Shown here: positions 1 to 7,865 of the stretch, in pieces | Layout: each line of letters starts with the position of its first letter | Position numbering within the stretch: position 1 is the first letter of the stretch | NCBI GenBank assembly: GCA_963976795.1 | Contig: CAXBLT010000009.1 | Coordinates: 1 to 64,000 of the forward strand | Source: UBA7359 sp963976795 | GTDB lineage: Bacteria; Pseudomonadota; Gammaproteobacteria; Eutrophobiales; Eutrophobiaceae | DNA length: 64,000 nucleotides | Direction: 5' to 3' | Program-made: the position numbers and the translations under genes | The notes under the pieces: generated by a model | Database searches by the model: none | What the model saw: the letters and a program-made list of their open reading frames with translations, nothing else | Told to the model about the DNA's origin: nothing

Positions 1-1
1 G

Positions 2-886
2 GCAGGTGGCTTTGAGAATCTAATTGTTGATACTGCTAATGATGATGTGACTACTGCAATCACTGATATTAGTACATCAGAGAGTATTGGTGTAGATGAT
101 CAGAACACAGACACAGATACTGGCGTTGCTAACGATGATATTAATTCTGGACAAAACATTGGTACTGAAGGTAATGCTCTCAAGGCAGAAGGTGCGGTGA
201 TCGATGCCGTAGCAGGAGCATACAGTTTGGGTTCAGTTCGTTCTTTAGATGCCGATGGTGCTGTATTGGATGCGGTCGAAGCCGCTAATAACAGTACGAT
301 TTATTTTGGGGATAGCTTTGATGATAAGCCTGCTGATAATACAGGCCTTTGGGATATCAGTGGTGTTAAGGGATTTTCTGTTAGTTTTTCTATTTCGGAA
401 TCTGCGCAGACCACAGGTTCTGAGTCAGAACTCAGTTTGTTTCCATTGCGTATTGGCTCCCCAGAAGCGGAGAGTAAAGATAAGTTAATTGTTAAATCTA
501 TTTTGCGTGATAGATCTCTATTTCTTGAGGTTGATTATACGATTAACAGCGATCCAAATTTATTAGCGACAAGTATTTCTGTTCTTCAAGCGGATGGTAA
601 TCCTTTGCCCGAGTGGTTACGAATTGACGATAAAGGGGGGTTGATTAGCGGTGAACCTCCGGTGGGCACAGAAACTATTGAATTACGCATCGAAGTTACT
701 TTAAGTGATGGCACAGTAGTGATTCGCTATCTTGATGTTAATGTGACTAGTGGTGAAATAGCAGCATTACAAAAAATTGGAAACGAATTTATCGCTGGTG
801 CAAGTTTATTTGATGAACAAATTGCACAAGAAGCGGTTAAATTTGATGATTCGATAGAAAAAATAAAAAATATCTTTATTAATTAG
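2..886 (+). CDS. C-terminal end of a large Ig-like/cadherin-like surface or secreted protein (5' end outside window)
   Basis: The frame is open from the first bases of the window, so this is the tail of a longer gene; the GTG at 47 is only an internal codon. The visible part is acidic, rich in Asp, Asn, Ser, Thr and Gly and almost free of Cys, as in giant adhesins. Residues around 200-245 (counted from the first visible codon) contain a putative-Ig (He_PIG-like) signature: LPEWLRID, then a Gly-Gly turn, then SGEPP and alternating beta positions. The end is a short helical tail, with no LPxTG signal and no membrane anchor. The TolC/HlyD/M50 operon starts 135 bp downstream on the same strand, so I infer that this protein is its substrate. 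I cannot name a family for the full-length protein. Confidence 0.7.
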   Translation, partial: AGGFENLIVDTANDDVTTAITDISTSESIGVDDQNTDTDTGVANDDINSGQNIGTEGNALKAEGAVIDAVAGAYSLGSVRSLDADGAVLDAVEAANNSTIYFGDSFDDKPADNTGLWDISGVKGFSVSFSISESAQTTGSESELSLFPLRIGSPEAESKDKLIVKSILRDRSLFLEVDYTINSDPNLLATSISVLQADGNPLPEWLRIDDKGGLISGEPPVGTETIELRIEVTLSDGTVVIRYLDVNVTSGEIAALQKIGNEFIAGASLFDEQIAQEAVKFDDSIEKIKNIFIN

Positions 887-1020
887 TGCTTTACTATTAA
901 AATTAGATGCTTTCTCTTAAGAGTTGGGGAACGCTTAAGAATTACCTATCTATAAATTATTGTTAATAAAAGCGATTATCTTCTTTATGAGTAAAAATAT
1001 GCAAACATATTGTTGGTAAC

Positions 1021-2523
1021 ATGAATTACCGTCGTTACATGATTGTGCTCGCTCTGCTGTTGCTGTCTGGCTGTTCGTTTATTCCTGTGCCATTTACAGC
1101 TGAAGAATTAAGAGACCAAGCTAGTCAGGATAGTGTTCGGGTTACGCAAAATCAGGAACCGGTTGCAGGACCTATTTCACTCTATGAATCAATTGCGCGA
1201 GCGTTGAAATACAATCTTGATTTTCACCTTGAATTTGCTGAAAAAATTCTTTCTGAAACAGCATTAGACCTCTCTCGTTATGATTTATTGCCACAATTAG
1301 TTGCAAGTACAGGTTATAACGGCCGTGATAAATTTAGTGGTTCATCCAGTCAATCTTTGATCACAGGTACACAGTCACTGTCGACATCGACTTCTTCTAA
1401 CCGGGATATTTTTAACACTGATTTAAAATTGACTTGGAATGTGCTTGATTTTGGACTCTCATATATCAGGGCAAATCAAGCGGCAGATAAAGTTCTCATC
1501 GCTGAAGAGGAAAAAAGAAAAGTTATTAACCGAATTGTTCAGGATGTAAGAACGGCATACTGGCGTGCAGTTAGTAATGATCGCTTAATAGAAAAGATTG
1601 AAAGCTTATTAAAACGGGTTTCGAAGGCGATAGAAGAATCAAAACAAATTGAAACGAAGCGTTTAGATCGTCCTTTAACTGCACTTACCTACCAACGAGA
1701 GTTAATAGGTATTAAACGTGAGCTTGAAGAACTACAACGTGATTTATCAATTGCTAAAATTCAGCTTGCGGCATTAATGAACCTAAGACCAGGAGAAGAT
1801 TTTCAGCTTGTAATCCCAGATAGAATAGAAGCTGTTAATAAGGTAGATATATCTCCTGAAATGATGGAGCAGCTCGCACTTGAAAATCGGCCTGAGATCA
1901 GAACCATCTCATATGAAGAGAGAATCAATAAGAAAGAAGCCAAGGCAGCTATATTAAAGCTATTGCCCGGTTTGGATCTTAATTTAGGAAAAAGCCATAA
2001 TAGTAATTCATTTTTATTCAATAATAACTGGTTGAGTTACGGTGCTAAAATCAGTTGGAATCTGCTTGATATTTTTAGATATTCCGGGACGAAGAGAGAA
2101 TTAGGTGCTAAAGAAAAAGTACTTGAAGCAAGACGTCTTGCCTTAAGCATGGCTATAATGACTCAAGTTCATGTGAGCTTGGCACAATATGAGCACGCAC
2201 AGCGCGAATATAAAACTGCCGCAGATTATTACTTAACTCAGAAAAAAATTCTTGACCAATTAAAGTCAGGTGTTTCAGTTCGGACGGTTACTGAACAATC
2301 TTTAATTCGAGAAGAGATGAATATGATGGTTGCGGAGATCAAATATGACATTGCTTTTTCTAATATTGAAAATGCTTATGCGAGTATCTTTGCATCTTTG
2401 GGAATTGATCCTTTCCCCATTGATGCCAACATGGAGAAGGTGGATTCATTGGCAAATTCCATAATGCACTACTTTGAAGGCTTATCTTTACATGAGCAAC
2501 TTTTTTCAATGAAGGTTAAATAG
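1021..2523 (+). CDS. TolC-family outer membrane efflux/secretion lipoprotein
   Basis: A 500-residue protein of the length and layout of TolC/OEP outer-membrane channels, which form the outer-membrane exit duct of type I secretion and efflux systems. The N-terminus is a lipoprotein signal with lipobox LSGC (Cys at about residue 18), as in the NodT/OprM branch. Two OEP repeats follow, each with a long helical hairpin (about 65-270 and 280-470), including conserved-looking features such as the LTWNVLDFGLS and ISWNLLDIFR strand/turn segments. It lies directly before an HlyD-type adaptor (15 bp gap) and after the giant-protein gene, which suggests one secretion unit. The family call is secure; the substrate is inferred. 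Confidence 0.88.
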   Translation: MNYRRYMIVLALLLLSGCSFIPVPFTAEELRDQASQDSVRVTQNQEPVAGPISLYESIARALKYNLDFHLEFAEKILSETALDLSRYDLLPQLVASTGYNGRDKFSGSSSQSLITGTQSLSTSTSSNRDIFNTDLKLTWNVLDFGLSYIRANQAADKVLIAEEEKRKVINRIVQDVRTAYWRAVSNDRLIEKIESLLKRVSKAIEESKQIETKRLDRPLTALTYQRELIGIKRELEELQRDLSIAKIQLAALMNLRPGEDFQLVIPDRIEAVNKVDISPEMMEQLALENRPEIRTISYEERINKKEAKAAILKLLPGLDLNLGKSHNSNSFLFNNNWLSYGAKISWNLLDIFRYSGTKRELGAKEKVLEARRLALSMAIMTQVHVSLAQYEHAQREYKTAADYYLTQKKILDQLKSGVSVRTVTEQSLIREEMNMMVAEIKYDIAFSNIENAYASIFASLGIDPFPIDANMEKVDSLANSIMHYFEGLSLHEQLFSMKVK

Positions 2524-2538
2524 ATTTGGAGTGACGAT

Positions 2539-3312
2539 ATGAAGAATAGTGTATTACACCCAAAACTAATATTTTTATTTGCAATTATTTTCCTTAGCCA
2601 AGTTGGATATACTGAAGATGATGATTTCTTTACAACAGGTATTGTGTCTGACAACGTTAGAGGACTTATTAAACCGGTAGAGAGAGCAATAATTTCTAGT
2701 GAGATCGCCGCGAAAATAAAAGATATTCCATTTAAAGCAGGTGATCGGTTTAAAAAAGAAGATTTGTTAGTTGGGTTTGATTGCTCTTTTTATCGAGCAG
2801 ATATGGCATCGGCTGAAGCATCATATAAATCAAGACAGCATATATTTGAAAATAATAAACAATTGTTAGCGTTAAACGCGATCAGCGATATCGATGTTTC
2901 AATATCGGAGTCTGAAATGGAAGTAGCCCGAGCTGATCGCACTATGAAAGTTATTAGAGTAAATCAATGTAAAATAAAGGCACCCTATAGTGGACGCGTA
3001 ATTGAGGTTGCTATTAACGAGCATGAAACAGTCCCGGCGGATAAAGAGATTTTATCGATACTCAACGATCGTGATCTAGAAATTGAATTAATAGTACCAT
3101 CAAACTGGTTAAATTGGTTGACTGTAGAAGAATCATTTTCATTTATGATTGATGAGACAGGGAAGATACTCGATGCTAAAGTTTCTAAAATTGGTGCTGT
3201 CGTTGATCCTGTTAGCCAGACAATCAAGTTAACTGGGAAATTTTCTGGTGATATCAGTGGCGTACTGTCTGGCATGAGTGGTACAGCTCAATTTAACAAG
3301 AAGAATGATTGA
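2539..3312 (+). CDS. HlyD/RND-type periplasmic adaptor protein
   Basis: A 257-residue periplasmic adaptor (membrane fusion protein), short for the family (usually 350-450). It has an N-terminal signal/anchor (about 8-25). A biotinyl-lipoyl half motif follows (GLIKPVERAIISSEIAAKI, about 40-60), then a short alpha-hairpin (about 85-125), the second lipoyl half (KIKAPYSGRVIEVAINEHE) and a beta-barrel domain (about 170-250). Such proteins bridge an inner-membrane pump to a TolC duct. An SD-like GGAG precedes the ATG. Its last codons overlap the start of the next gene, so the operon is translationally coupled. The short hairpin suggests a reduced coiled coil compared with HlyD. Confidence 0.85.
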   Translation: MKNSVLHPKLIFLFAIIFLSQVGYTEDDDFFTTGIVSDNVRGLIKPVERAIISSEIAAKIKDIPFKAGDRFKKEDLLVGFDCSFYRADMASAEASYKSRQHIFENNKQLLALNAISDIDVSISESEMEVARADRTMKVIRVNQCKIKAPYSGRVIEVAINEHETVPADKEILSILNDRDLEIELIVPSNWLNWLTVEESFSFMIDETGKILDAKVSKIGAVVDPVSQTIKLTGKFSGDISGVLSGMSGTAQFNKKND

Positions 3313-4670
3313 TTGTGAATAGTGAATCACAAAAACCAGATCTAGCGGCAGTTTCAAAATTGTTGCAATTAGAGTCTATGGCGCGTGCTGCAACATCAGT
3401 TGATGCGTTGCGGTTTATGATTGTGAATGAAACGCGCCGCTTATTGCCTTATAGACAAGCCTATTTATTTTCTTCGTTGCATCCAATAAAACGTGATTGC
3501 AAGCTTGTCTGTGCTTCTAGTGTTTCTGTGATTGAAGAACATGCTCCATTTGCTACCTGGTTAGAGAAAACAGTTGCGACATTGTTTGACAGTGATTCTA
3601 TTTCGACGCAAAGAATAATCGATGAGGTGCAATGCCCAGATAAATTAAAAGATGGATGGAAGGAGTTTTCATTACCCTTTGCTCTTTGGACACCTCTAAA
3701 ATTACCCGATGGCACATTTATCGGTGGTCTATGGGTTACTAAGGAAACCCCCTGGAAAGATAATGAACTTGCTTTGTTTAAACGTCTTGGAGAAACTTAT
3801 GCGCACGCTCTAGTTGCTATTGCCAGCAGGCGAAAGTTATATCATCGACCAAAGAAGGTTACCTTTGCTGTTTGGGTAATCCTTCTTTTTTTATTAGCGG
3901 TCTTTATTAAACCGATACGTATATCTGCTTTAGCACCAGCAGAAATTATTGCTAAAGACTCGGTTATTGTGAGTTCTCCTATGAATGGTGTCATTACTGA
4001 AATTAACTTTTCGCCAAATACTTATGTTAGCAAGGGAGAAACTGTTTTTTTTCTGGAAGATACAAACCTTCGTAATGAATATAACGTAGCGGAAAAGACC
4101 TTGGCTGTAGCAGAAGCAGAATATCGTAAGGCGTCACAGGACTCGTTTAGGGATTCAAAAAGCAAATCACAAGTGGCATTGTTGAAATCTCAAACAGAAT
4201 TACATCGCAGTAAACTGGAATTTGCAGCAGAGTTACTGGATAACATTCATGTCGATGCAGCGAAAGATGGCTTACTTATCTATACGAATAAATCAGACTG
4301 GATTGGTAAGCCTGTTCAAGTTGGTGAGCGGGTCATGGAGATCGCTGATCCGGATAAAATTCAATTAAAGATTAATTTGTCGGTAGATGATGCAATTGTT
4401 TTGATTAAAGGTGCTGATGTTGATGTGTTTCTAGATACCGATCCATTAAATCCAGTTATGGCAAAAGTAGTTAGTACTAGTTATATGGCAGAAAAATACA
4501 ACCAGGATACGCTTGTTTATAGGCTCTATGCAGAATTTGATGAGGTTGATAGTAAAAAACTGAGAATCGGTTCTCAGGGGACAGCTAAAATTTACGGTGA
4601 CCGCGTATCTTTATTTTTCTACCTATTTAGACGTCCTATCTCATATGTTCGTCAACTTTTTGGTGTATGA
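3309..4670 (+). CDS. GAF domain-TM-HlyD-type adaptor fusion protein
   Basis: A 453-residue fusion. Residues about 15-170 resemble a cytoplasmic GAF domain (MARAATSVDALRFMI at the start, FALWTPLKLPDGTFIGGLWV in the core). A single membrane segment at about 184-203 follows (VWVILLFLLAVFIK). The periplasmic part is an HlyD-like adaptor with paired lipoyl motifs (SSPMNGVITEINF, then AAKDGLLIYTNKSDWIGKP) around a short helical hairpin, and a beta-barrel. The start is TTG at 3309 or GTG at 3315, overlapping the stop of the previous gene; the stop overlaps the next ATG (ATGA). The topology would let a cytoplasmic ligand or partner signal to the adaptor. GAF-HlyD proteins are known in databases, but I know of no defined role. 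Confidence 0.8.
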   Translation: MIVNSESQKPDLAAVSKLLQLESMARAATSVDALRFMIVNETRRLLPYRQAYLFSSLHPIKRDCKLVCASSVSVIEEHAPFATWLEKTVATLFDSDSISTQRIIDEVQCPDKLKDGWKEFSLPFALWTPLKLPDGTFIGGLWVTKETPWKDNELALFKRLGETYAHALVAIASRRKLYHRPKKVTFAVWVILLFLLAVFIKPIRISALAPAEIIAKDSVIVSSPMNGVITEINFSPNTYVSKGETVFFLEDTNLRNEYNVAEKTLAVAEAEYRKASQDSFRDSKSKSQVALLKSQTELHRSKLEFAAELLDNIHVDAAKDGLLIYTNKSDWIGKPVQVGERVMEIADPDKIQLKINLSVDDAIVLIKGADVDVFLDTDPLNPVMAKVVSTSYMAEKYNQDTLVYRLYAEFDEVDSKKLRIGSQGTAKIYGDRVSLFFYLFRRPISYVRQLFGV

Positions 4671-6793
4671 ATGAACCGAGCGAAGATATAGTACTGCCGG
4701 TTTTACGGCATGATTTGCAGTTGCTTGAAGGTCCTGTTGCACTTGATGGATCACCTAGTTGGATAATTCTTGACCCACTCAGGAATAAATATTTCTACAT
4801 TGGTTGGACTGCGTTTCAACTCCTCTCCAGATGGACTGTTGGCAAAGCAAGTATTTTGCTAGCGAAAATCAAAGAAGAAACAACTCTTGAAGTGAATAAT
4901 AATGATGTTCAAAGTCTTTTATCATTCCTTTTTTCAAATAGCCTTACGCTTGATTCTGCAAATGGCACAAGCAACGATTATCTAGAACAGTATTTAGCAA
5001 GTAAGCCCAGTTTTTTAATGTGGTTGATTCATAATTATTTATTTATAAAAATACCTCTGGTTAAGCCTACAGCTTTTCTTAGAAAAACACTTGTTTATTT
5101 TGAACCTTTTTTTTCGATAACTACGGCAGCATTATTCGCTCTTCTTGGGTTGATCGGGCTCTATATGGTTGGTCGTCAATGGGATGAGTTTACTTCTACT
5201 TTTCTTTATTTTTTTAATTTGCAAGGTCTTGCGTTTTATTTTATATCGTTAACAGCAATTAAAATACTGCACGAACTTGCTCACGCTTATACGGTAATCC
5301 GGTATAGGTGTCAGGTCCCGACAATGGGTGTTGCGCTGCTAGTCATGTTCCCAATTCTATACACTGATACATCAGATACATGGAAAGTAAAATCTGCAAT
5401 TGAAAGAGCACATGTTGGTGCTGCAGGTATGATAATGGAAGTCTATATTGCATGTATCGCAACATTTAGTTGGGCATTTTTACCTGATGGTATATTTAAA
5501 AGTGCTGCATTCATTATGGCGACAACGAGTTGGATATTATCACTAGCGATCAATACCAATATTTTAATGCGTTTTGATGGTTATTATATATTTTCTGATT
5601 TATTAGGGATTCAAAACCTGCAAAAGCGTTCATTTGATATTGGTAAATGGAAGCTAACAGAGATTTTATTTAATTTGAGGTTGCATCCACCCGAAACATT
5701 ACCATTATCGATGCTGCGCAAGCTTTATATTTATGCTTGGTGTGTTTGGATCTATCGATTTTTTCTGTTTATCGGCATTGCAGTCGTTGTTTATTATTTG
5801 TTTTTCAAATTATTAGGAATATTTTTATTCGTAATAGAAATCCTCTGGTTTATTGTATTGCCAGTGATTAGTTTAATAAGAGGTTGGTGGGAAATGAAAT
5901 CAGAAATTATAAAAACCAGACGTTTTTATCTTACATTATTAATTTTCACCTGTTTAATCATTCTTTTCGTATATCCGTGGAATTCAACAATAAAAATTCC
6001 CGCAGTTTATAAAAGTGAACAAAAATCAACAGTGTTTTCACTTGCTCCAGGTTATATTGACTCCAGTTTTTTAATAGAAGGTAAGCATGTAGAAGCAAAT
6101 GAAATCCTGCTGATATTAAATTCGCCTAAGATTGAGCATGAAATAGAAACTACATTACAAGAAGTCGATATACTAAAACTTCAGGCAAAGCGAATTGCAG
6201 CAAGTTCAGAAGAGTTATCAAATATTCAGATAATTATCCAGCAATTACAAGAAGCGCGATCTAAACTAAATGGTCTATATGAGAAAAAGAATGAGTTGAC
6301 TATTCGTGCACCTCTGAGTGGTGTGGTTTACGATATGCAAAAGTCGCTACACCACGGTCGATGGATTAATGAAAGACTTCCAATAGCAACTATTATTAAT
6401 TCTGATAAACCAACTATTGAAGGTGTTGTTTCAGAAGAAGGTTTAGCACGGCTTCACCTCCAATCTAGCGCAAAGTTTATTCCGGAAAATCCACAATTGA
6501 ATTCAATCTGGGCCTATGTTCAAGAGATAGATTATGCCAACCTTCAGGCTCTAGATCTTCAAGTCTTGGCCTCGATTTTTGGTGGTAAAGTGCCCGTTCA
6601 ATACGATGAGTCAAATCGAATGGTCCCGGATAAATCAGTGTACCGAGTCAGGTTTAATATTAGCCCTGTTGAAGATGTATTTGTTGAGCAAATTATACGT
6701 GGTGTGGTACATGTTGAAGGAGAAACTCAAAGTTTTATTAACAGAGCTTATAAATTAGTGGCTTCTGTATTACTTCGAGAGTCCGGTTTCTAA
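4667..6793 (+). CDS. M50 site-2-protease-like membrane protein fused to an HlyD-type adaptor
   Basis: A 708-residue protein. The N-terminal about 100 residues form a small cytoplasmic domain that may be PqqD-like (winged helix). A multi-TM M50 core follows, with zinc motif HELAH (about 202-206), a LYTDTSDTW segment and the distal metal-ligand segment RFDGYY (about 302-307), so the catalytic set looks intact. After further TM helices (to about residue 450), the C-terminal half is a periplasmic adaptor with lipoyl half motifs (SLAPGYIDSSFLIEGKHV and IRAPLSGVVYDMQ) around a coiled coil of about 60 residues, then a beta-barrel. It is coupled to the upstream gene by an ATGA overlap. No ABC or RND pump is encoded nearby, so this may be the inner-membrane component. 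Protease activity is not proven. Confidence 0.82.
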   Translation: MNEPSEDIVLPVLRHDLQLLEGPVALDGSPSWIILDPLRNKYFYIGWTAFQLLSRWTVGKASILLAKIKEETTLEVNNNDVQSLLSFLFSNSLTLDSANGTSNDYLEQYLASKPSFLMWLIHNYLFIKIPLVKPTAFLRKTLVYFEPFFSITTAALFALLGLIGLYMVGRQWDEFTSTFLYFFNLQGLAFYFISLTAIKILHELAHAYTVIRYRCQVPTMGVALLVMFPILYTDTSDTWKVKSAIERAHVGAAGMIMEVYIACIATFSWAFLPDGIFKSAAFIMATTSWILSLAINTNILMRFDGYYIFSDLLGIQNLQKRSFDIGKWKLTEILFNLRLHPPETLPLSMLRKLYIYAWCVWIYRFFLFIGIAVVVYYLFFKLLGIFLFVIEILWFIVLPVISLIRGWWEMKSEIIKTRRFYLTLLIFTCLIILFVYPWNSTIKIPAVYKSEQKSTVFSLAPGYIDSSFLIEGKHVEANEILLILNSPKIEHEIETTLQEVDILKLQAKRIAASSEELSNIQIIIQQLQEARSKLNGLYEKKNELTIRAPLSGVVYDMQKSLHHGRWINERLPIATIINSDKPTIEGVVSEEGLARLHLQSSAKFIPENPQLNSIWAYVQEIDYANLQALDLQVLASIFGGKVPVQYDESNRMVPDKSVYRVRFNISPVEDVFVEQIIRGVVHVEGETQSFINRAYKLVASVLLRESGF

Positions 6794-6971
6794 TATAAGT
6801 TAATGTATGTAATGGAATATCCGCTGACATAAATGTTATTTTCATCACACTCGATTAGCATGAAACGAGACATGGTTCTCATGTGCTTGATAGATAATGT
6901 GAAGCAGTACACATCATTTTTTTATATTTATTATATAGTTTAAGTATATCTAACAACTACATGTAAAACAT

Positions 6972-7319
6972 ATGAAAAAATATTTTAAACTTGTTTCGCT
7001 TTTAGCCTTTATTCTATTCATTACGGCTTGTACGTCTGCATCAACGAGAAGTAATATTGTTGAGTCATCTGAGCCAGATAATACTTTGTTAGTTTATGCA
7101 GATGGCAGGATGGAATTCAATTCTCGGTTTTATAATGAAAATGAAGTTGTCATCTATAATGATGGTAGAGGGGGTGAACGTGCAGCTATAAAAGTTCGTG
7201 TGCCTATACATTCTGATTTTTATCGCGATTCAATAATTGTTGTGCGTGTTGCCGATCAACTTGTTGAATCGATAGCTGATGGTAAAGACGATATTGTAAA
7301 TACAGACCTTATCAATTAA
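6972..7319 (+). CDS. Small putative lipoprotein of unknown function
   Basis: A 115-residue protein with a lipoprotein signal peptide: MKK, a hydrophobic core, then lipobox ITAC with Cys at about residue 20. The mature part is short, beta-rich and charged (YADGRMEFNS, YNDGRGGERAAIKV), and I recognise no domain. It lies 178 bp after the M50-adaptor gene on the same strand, so it could be an accessory of that system or an independent gene. No terminator is evident between them. Confidence 0.6.
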   Translation: MKKYFKLVSLLAFILFITACTSASTRSNIVESSEPDNTLLVYADGRMEFNSRFYNENEVVIYNDGRGGERAAIKVRVPIHSDFYRDSIIVVRVADQLVESIADGKDDIVNTDLIN

Positions 7320-7491
7320 TAATATTGTTGTAATGTTATCGAAATTTATAATATTTCCTTGGTAGCCCCTTTTGCTATCGACTATTCTTAATGTCATGCA
7401 ACTTATTGTTGTAGTTAAATAGATCCTGTAGTTTTATTTTTCGTCAAAAAACGGGTATCAATTAAATTATAAATTAGTAGGGGGAGTTGTA

Positions 7492-7698
7492 ATGAGCAGT
7501 GGTAAAGTAAAATGGTTTAGTGAGTCTAAAGGCTATGGGTTTATTGAGCCAGAAGGTGGTGGCGAAGATATTTTTGTTCATTACTCTTCAATAAAGAGTG
7601 ATGGGTTTAAAACTTTAAATGAAGGGCAGTCCGTCACATATAATGCAGAACAAGGGCCAAAGGGATTACTTGCTGTTGAAGTTGAGATTATTTATTAA
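7492..7698 (+). CDS. Cold-shock protein, CspA family
   Basis: A 68-residue single cold-shock domain protein with both RNA-binding motifs: RNP1 as KGYGFI (about 17-22) and RNP2 as DIFVHY (about 31-36). The fold starts GKVKWFSESKGYGF, typical of CspA/CspD-like nucleic-acid chaperones. A strong GGGGGAG precedes the ATG. The 170 bp upstream have no gene and could hold the long 5' leader usual for csp mRNAs, though I see no defined cold-box. The next gene is convergent. Confidence 0.93.
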   Translation: MSSGKVKWFSESKGYGFIEPEGGGEDIFVHYSSIKSDGFKTLNEGQSVTYNAEQGPKGLLAVEVEIIY

Positions 7699-7865
7699 AC
7701 GATTTCTGTAGTGCGCTATTAAAGCTTGTAAATTATGCAGGTTTATTTACATGGATAAGTACGCATGATTTGAATTTATATACTTGCCGTAGATTCTTTT
7801 GATGTCATTTGGTATCAATAATTATATGCGTAATACCAAGAGAGCAGGGCATTCAAACAATAATG

